A stretch of 64,000 nucleotides of DNA, from contig OZ199839.1 in assembly GCA_964304625.1 (NCBI GenBank), positions 1,984,001-2,048,000 of the forward strand, in the 5' to 3' direction. A model generated the notes under the pieces. The model was given only the letters and a program-made list of their open reading frames with translations. It did no database searches and was not told the origin of the DNA. The position numbers and the translations under genes are program-made. Of this stretch, positions 60,701-64,000 are shown in pieces. How positions within the stretch are numbered: position 1 is the first letter of the stretch; the number at the start of each line of letters is the position of its first letter. This DNA is from Kudoa neothunni (taxonomy: Eukaryota; Cnidaria).

Positions 60701-61183
60701 ATAGGGATTTGCGAAAACAAATGTAATAGCGAGTTTAACATAACTAATCTCGAGTTTGAAGAAAGGTATGAAATAACAGTTGAGCCATCCGATGGTAAAC
60801 AAATCAAGACTTATTCAGGCATCGAAACAAGTAATTAAATATAATTTTATTGATTATAAAATTCATTACTAGAAAGTTATACTATTGATATCAGCTATAC
60901 TCTAAATGGAGAAAGTGACTTGATTATTAACGTGAATTTTGAACGTAAGGGGGATGATTCGACGTGTCCTTTTATGTTGCATGAGAAAACAGTTGAGCAG
61001 ATGAACCCACCGATTACTTGGTGTCATGATAATGATGAATGCTCAGCCAATAAATGTGTTATCCCAATTAATGGATTATACAAGGAAAAAGATTACGTTT
61101 TGACAGTAAAAGCAAGGAGTTATACAAAATACAAGAAACATGAAATTCCATGTAAGAAACAAGATTTTTACTTTTTAAATTAA
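54765..61183 (+). CDS. Large secreted protein of four-cysteine, FN3-like repeats (17 exons)
   Basis: I do not recognise this family. Exons: 54765-54808 (leader MVVKVTILTFLLVFT), 54916-55220, 55260-55796, 55838-56164, 56206-56518, 56558-56854, 56893-57420, 57460-58029, 58071-58373, 58413-58700, 58741-58875, 58914-59081, 59122-59454, 59576-60151, 60197-60499, 60540-60830, 60873-61183: about 1,870 residues. Introns are GT-AG, mostly 38-45 bp, all phase 1 except the first. Each exon of about 300 bp carries one unit of about 100 residues: a hydrophobic strand with Cys (CKVYIKK, CTIYVKQ, CELYYSV), a second Cys, then C-x3-C, then F-x-I-x-x-L and Y-x-I-x-V. That resembles a fibronectin-III or Ig-like sandwich with extra disulfides. 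Exon 7 adds an acidic, then Lys-rich linker (KKKQVKKKFTKGK). There is no membrane span or GPI tail at the end. One extra T near 56402 shifts frame in exon 5. Confidence 0.75.
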
Positions 61184-62213
61184 ATTATTACTTTTCTTTA
61201 TCAATCTGTATATTTATGTATATATAGATAGAAAAATTTTACAATTAAAAGGGTAATATATAAAGTTATTTTTACTCATTGTTGATTATATTTTTTAGTA
61301 AATTTTTATTTAAACATTAATCAATTAAAGTTATTCTTAAAGAGCAACATTTGACAAGTGAATATATTGATGGTGATTTTGAGGATATCGTTGAAAATGT
61401 TATCAAAAGAATTCAAAGAGGGTATTAATTGTTTGATGATATTTCTAAAATATCTTTTAGTAATTATAATACTGTGATATAACTGTCTTGAATGTTAATA
61501 ACGAGTAGATGATTCAGATGTCTATGACGCTTCGCAGAATAATTATACGTAATTCATATTGTTCAATTCTTATTATCAAATTTTATTAGGTCACATGAAT
61601 TTTACATGTAAATTATAACTTTATTCATTGTTCGACATTATTATTTAGTCTTTACGCTTTGATACCGCTTGTGGAGTCATTGTTAGTGATGGTTTGTGTA
61701 ACACTATATAGACGGAAAAAGAGAAAAATAAGAAGAAAAAATATGTTACAGTCTCATAGTGAGAGATACCTATAAATATTGTTTACATATAAAAGTTTGA
61801 AAAAATATTACTCATTGTAGTTCTTAGTTATTTTATGTTGTTTATGAAGTAATAATGCAATATATTTATAGCAGTCATTAAGGTTATTTTGATTGAGCGA
61901 TTCCCTGTCACGTAAAGTTGGATAAAATATAAAAAGGTGATACACAGTTGATAGGTCTCTTTTTATTATCTGTAATTAACAACGGCATGAGATTTCCAAA
62001 CCCTAGCAATGCCGTCTCAATGTTTAGCGGTTTCACAAGCGCTAATGCTAATCAGTGTGCCTTAATGCTTGGGTTAAACTCTAACCGTTGCATCTGTTCA
62101 TTGAAATTAATACATGATTTTCTAGCATACAAATTAATAATAAAAAGCATTAAAATATATATTTATATATAGTTAACTGAAACTTGCTGGAATTAATCTC
62201 ATGATCCATTATA
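61184..62213. other. 3' flank and AT-rich intergenic stretch
   Basis: No gene recognised; the frame at 61948-62172 starts within AT-rich DNA and has no family signal. Confidence 0.5.
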
Positions 62214-62945
62214 CAGTAATGGACCGGTCGTAAGTAGCACTACTCGTACGTACATTAGTTATTTTACATATTAAAAGGTTCTCTTATATTTAAATGATTT
62301 AATTTTATTATTACTCACTTTAAATAATTTATAAGCATAAATAGTACGGAAAAAACAAAAAATAAAAAGTTACGCGAGGATTGGTTGTACGTACCTTTTT
62401 GCTTTGACCACATGATTAATTTAAGTGTTTTCTTCTTTTTTGACACGATTAAACAATTAATAAGTTTTTATAGTTACGTCAATATGGTAGCTAGTTGATA
62501 AATGAAGGATAAACATAGACACATGTTGTAGATGCATAGTAGTGTGGTTTATAATGATATCCTCTCTAATTCATAGAAATAATAATGGCGCAATGACAGT
62601 CCTTTCCCAATAATTCAGAAACGGATGATGATTTTATTGATCAAAAATTGAGCCTTTCAGGGATGTCCTTATTTTATTTAGAAGGGCTTGGCAACTATTT
62701 TAAACATCATGGCTCAAAAAGTTGGAACTAATGTCTGATTCCAATCCAGATATTTATTCATTTTTAAATCGTAATTCTAAACAAAAAAAATAATTGTCTT
62801 TTCATTAATATTTATATTTTAGCTAGTTTTGTGTTTTAATATTTTTTGCGCGGTTGCGAAAAAAATATGTACTATCCGGCCGGGACCGGTAATACGTACA
62901 ATTTCCTCATCCCCAAGGGAATTACGTTCGACCGATTCATTACCG
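62214..62945. mobile_element. Tc1/mariner- or pogo-type MITE
   Basis: 732 bp between TA dinucleotides (62212-62213 and 62946-62947), with ends CAGTAATGGACCGGTCG and, reverse complemented, CGGTAATGAATCGGTCG. Short open pieces inside (for example LELMSDSNPDIYSFLNR near 62727) are not recognisable as transposase. Confidence 0.55.
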
Positions 62946-62947
62946 TA

Positions 62948-64000
62948 GTTCTCATTTGTTTGTAAATAACAAAGCAGTATAGGCCATCGCGTTTAATCTA
63001 CACATTTGTTTCTAAGGGATAAATGGTTACATTTTAAATATAAATCAAAAAACTTACTGCAATTATCTGTTAATAAAAGACACTTTTGGGTGTCATTAGG
63101 GCATTATACTGTTGAGCAATGATCATGCAGTGAATATTTTTTTCATAGATTGTAGTATATGCGGTGCTGAAATTAATCAAAAATTTGTTTCTAAGATAAT
63201 TTAGATTTATGAAATTTTATATGATTATATAGATCGAAAAATGTTTAAAATCAAATAATTGATTTCAAAACAAAATTTTATTTAACCCGACCAAATTTTA
63301 CCATATCAATTTTTTTGAAAAATAGGATCTTATACGTCTTAATATCGATATAGAAATTTTGTTTTGATAACCGATTCACAAGTTCATTTATGTTCCAAAC
63401 TAGATCAAGCTCTCAGTCGGTGATTTATAATACATGGCCAAATAAGAATATTTAGGGATAATTAAGAGATTCTCAACATGGTTAATCTTACTATTGAACG
63501 CAAAAAGACATTATATCTCCTGAATTAGTTAAAAGGCGGAGCATACATCAATAATGTGAAGAGTATCATTCTAACTTGTTGTTTGTGCAGTCATAGTCGT
63601 TGGTTTGAAATCGAACTTATCACGTTTTCAATTAAACTCAGGAACTTAACATTTAAGAGAATAATATAATTAAGATGTGACTTATTTTTTAAAAAACGAA
63701 AGATTTTTTGTTATACAAATATTACTTTATCGAAGTAATATTATTGAGGGTATGAAGTATTTTTTCCGCAGAAACCATAACAATGTGGATAGATAATTCC
63801 AAAAATTAAAAAGTAACCAAATTTTCTTCATATTCATTCTGGATGAATCAACAAATTAAAAAAAATTTTCCATGTATTAAACATAATGTCTGTGATGAAT
63901 ATAAAATATGAATACGTTATTAAGTGTTCAATAGTTAAATTTTCCCCCAATATCACGGATTGAGGGCCACTTTAATATAGGAACTTTGAGTTTCTCATTG
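62948..64000. other. AT-rich stretch to the window end
   Basis: Nothing recognised on either strand. Confidence 0.5.

Noticed and set aside
1-64000. CRISPR arrays, bacterial operons, rRNA genes, reverse transcriptase or LTR pairs
   Set aside because: Looked for on both strands; none seen. Repeats found are DNA-transposon termini.

Overview
The window looks like a piece of an animal nuclear genome that is very AT-rich, has unusually compact genes and is heavily loaded with DNA transposons. The organism is not identified. Animal origin is suggested by a Bicaudal-D-type dynein adaptor (1 to 2.1 kb) and a MAGE-domain NSE3 homologue (34.3 kb). The tiny GT-AG introns (mostly 38-60 bp) and fast-evolving proteins would fit a reduced parasitic lineage such as a myxozoan or orthonectid, but that is inference. 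I saw no bacterial operons, CRISPR array, rRNA or reverse transcriptase.

Host genes, left to right: a six-exon Bicaudal-D homologue (29-2117, +); a single-domain rhodanese with a mitochondrial-type leader (7032-7540, -); two neighbouring multi-exon genes with RRM-like beta-alpha-beta blocks and no recognised family (15757-17403 and 18753-19700, +); a twelve-exon NAD-dependent epimerase/dehydratase of the extended SDR class (24339-26084, +); NSE3 of the SMC5/6 complex (34250-34914, +); and a large secreted protein of about 1,870 residues made of repeated beta-sandwich-like units, most with four cysteines, nearly all carried on symmetric phase-1 exons (54765-61183, +). The last is the strongest candidate for something undescribed.

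Between the genes lie mostly transposon remains. There are at least five piggyBac-type elements or derivatives with TTAA flanks, three Mutator-like (MULE) elements with 9-bp target duplications, several hAT elements with 8-bp duplications, a Tigger/pogo element with a decayed transposase, and a family of about 630-bp pogo-type MITEs with ends CAGTCGAACCTCGATTATCCGG. Many are nested: a MULE with its catalytic core deleted sits in a pogo MITE (13.2-15.4 kb); a MULE sits in the transposase gene of a piggyBac (40.9-47.2 kb); and a four-deep nest (pogo MITE, hAT, piggyBac, piggyBac MITE) fills 26.6-30.9 kb. All transposase genes seen are broken.

The genes show no operon-like arrangement, and the host genes have unrelated roles (dynein transport, sulfur transfer, RNA binding, redox, genome maintenance, extracellular protein). 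Exon joins were worked out by hand from splice sites, reading phase and family resemblance, and need transcript support.
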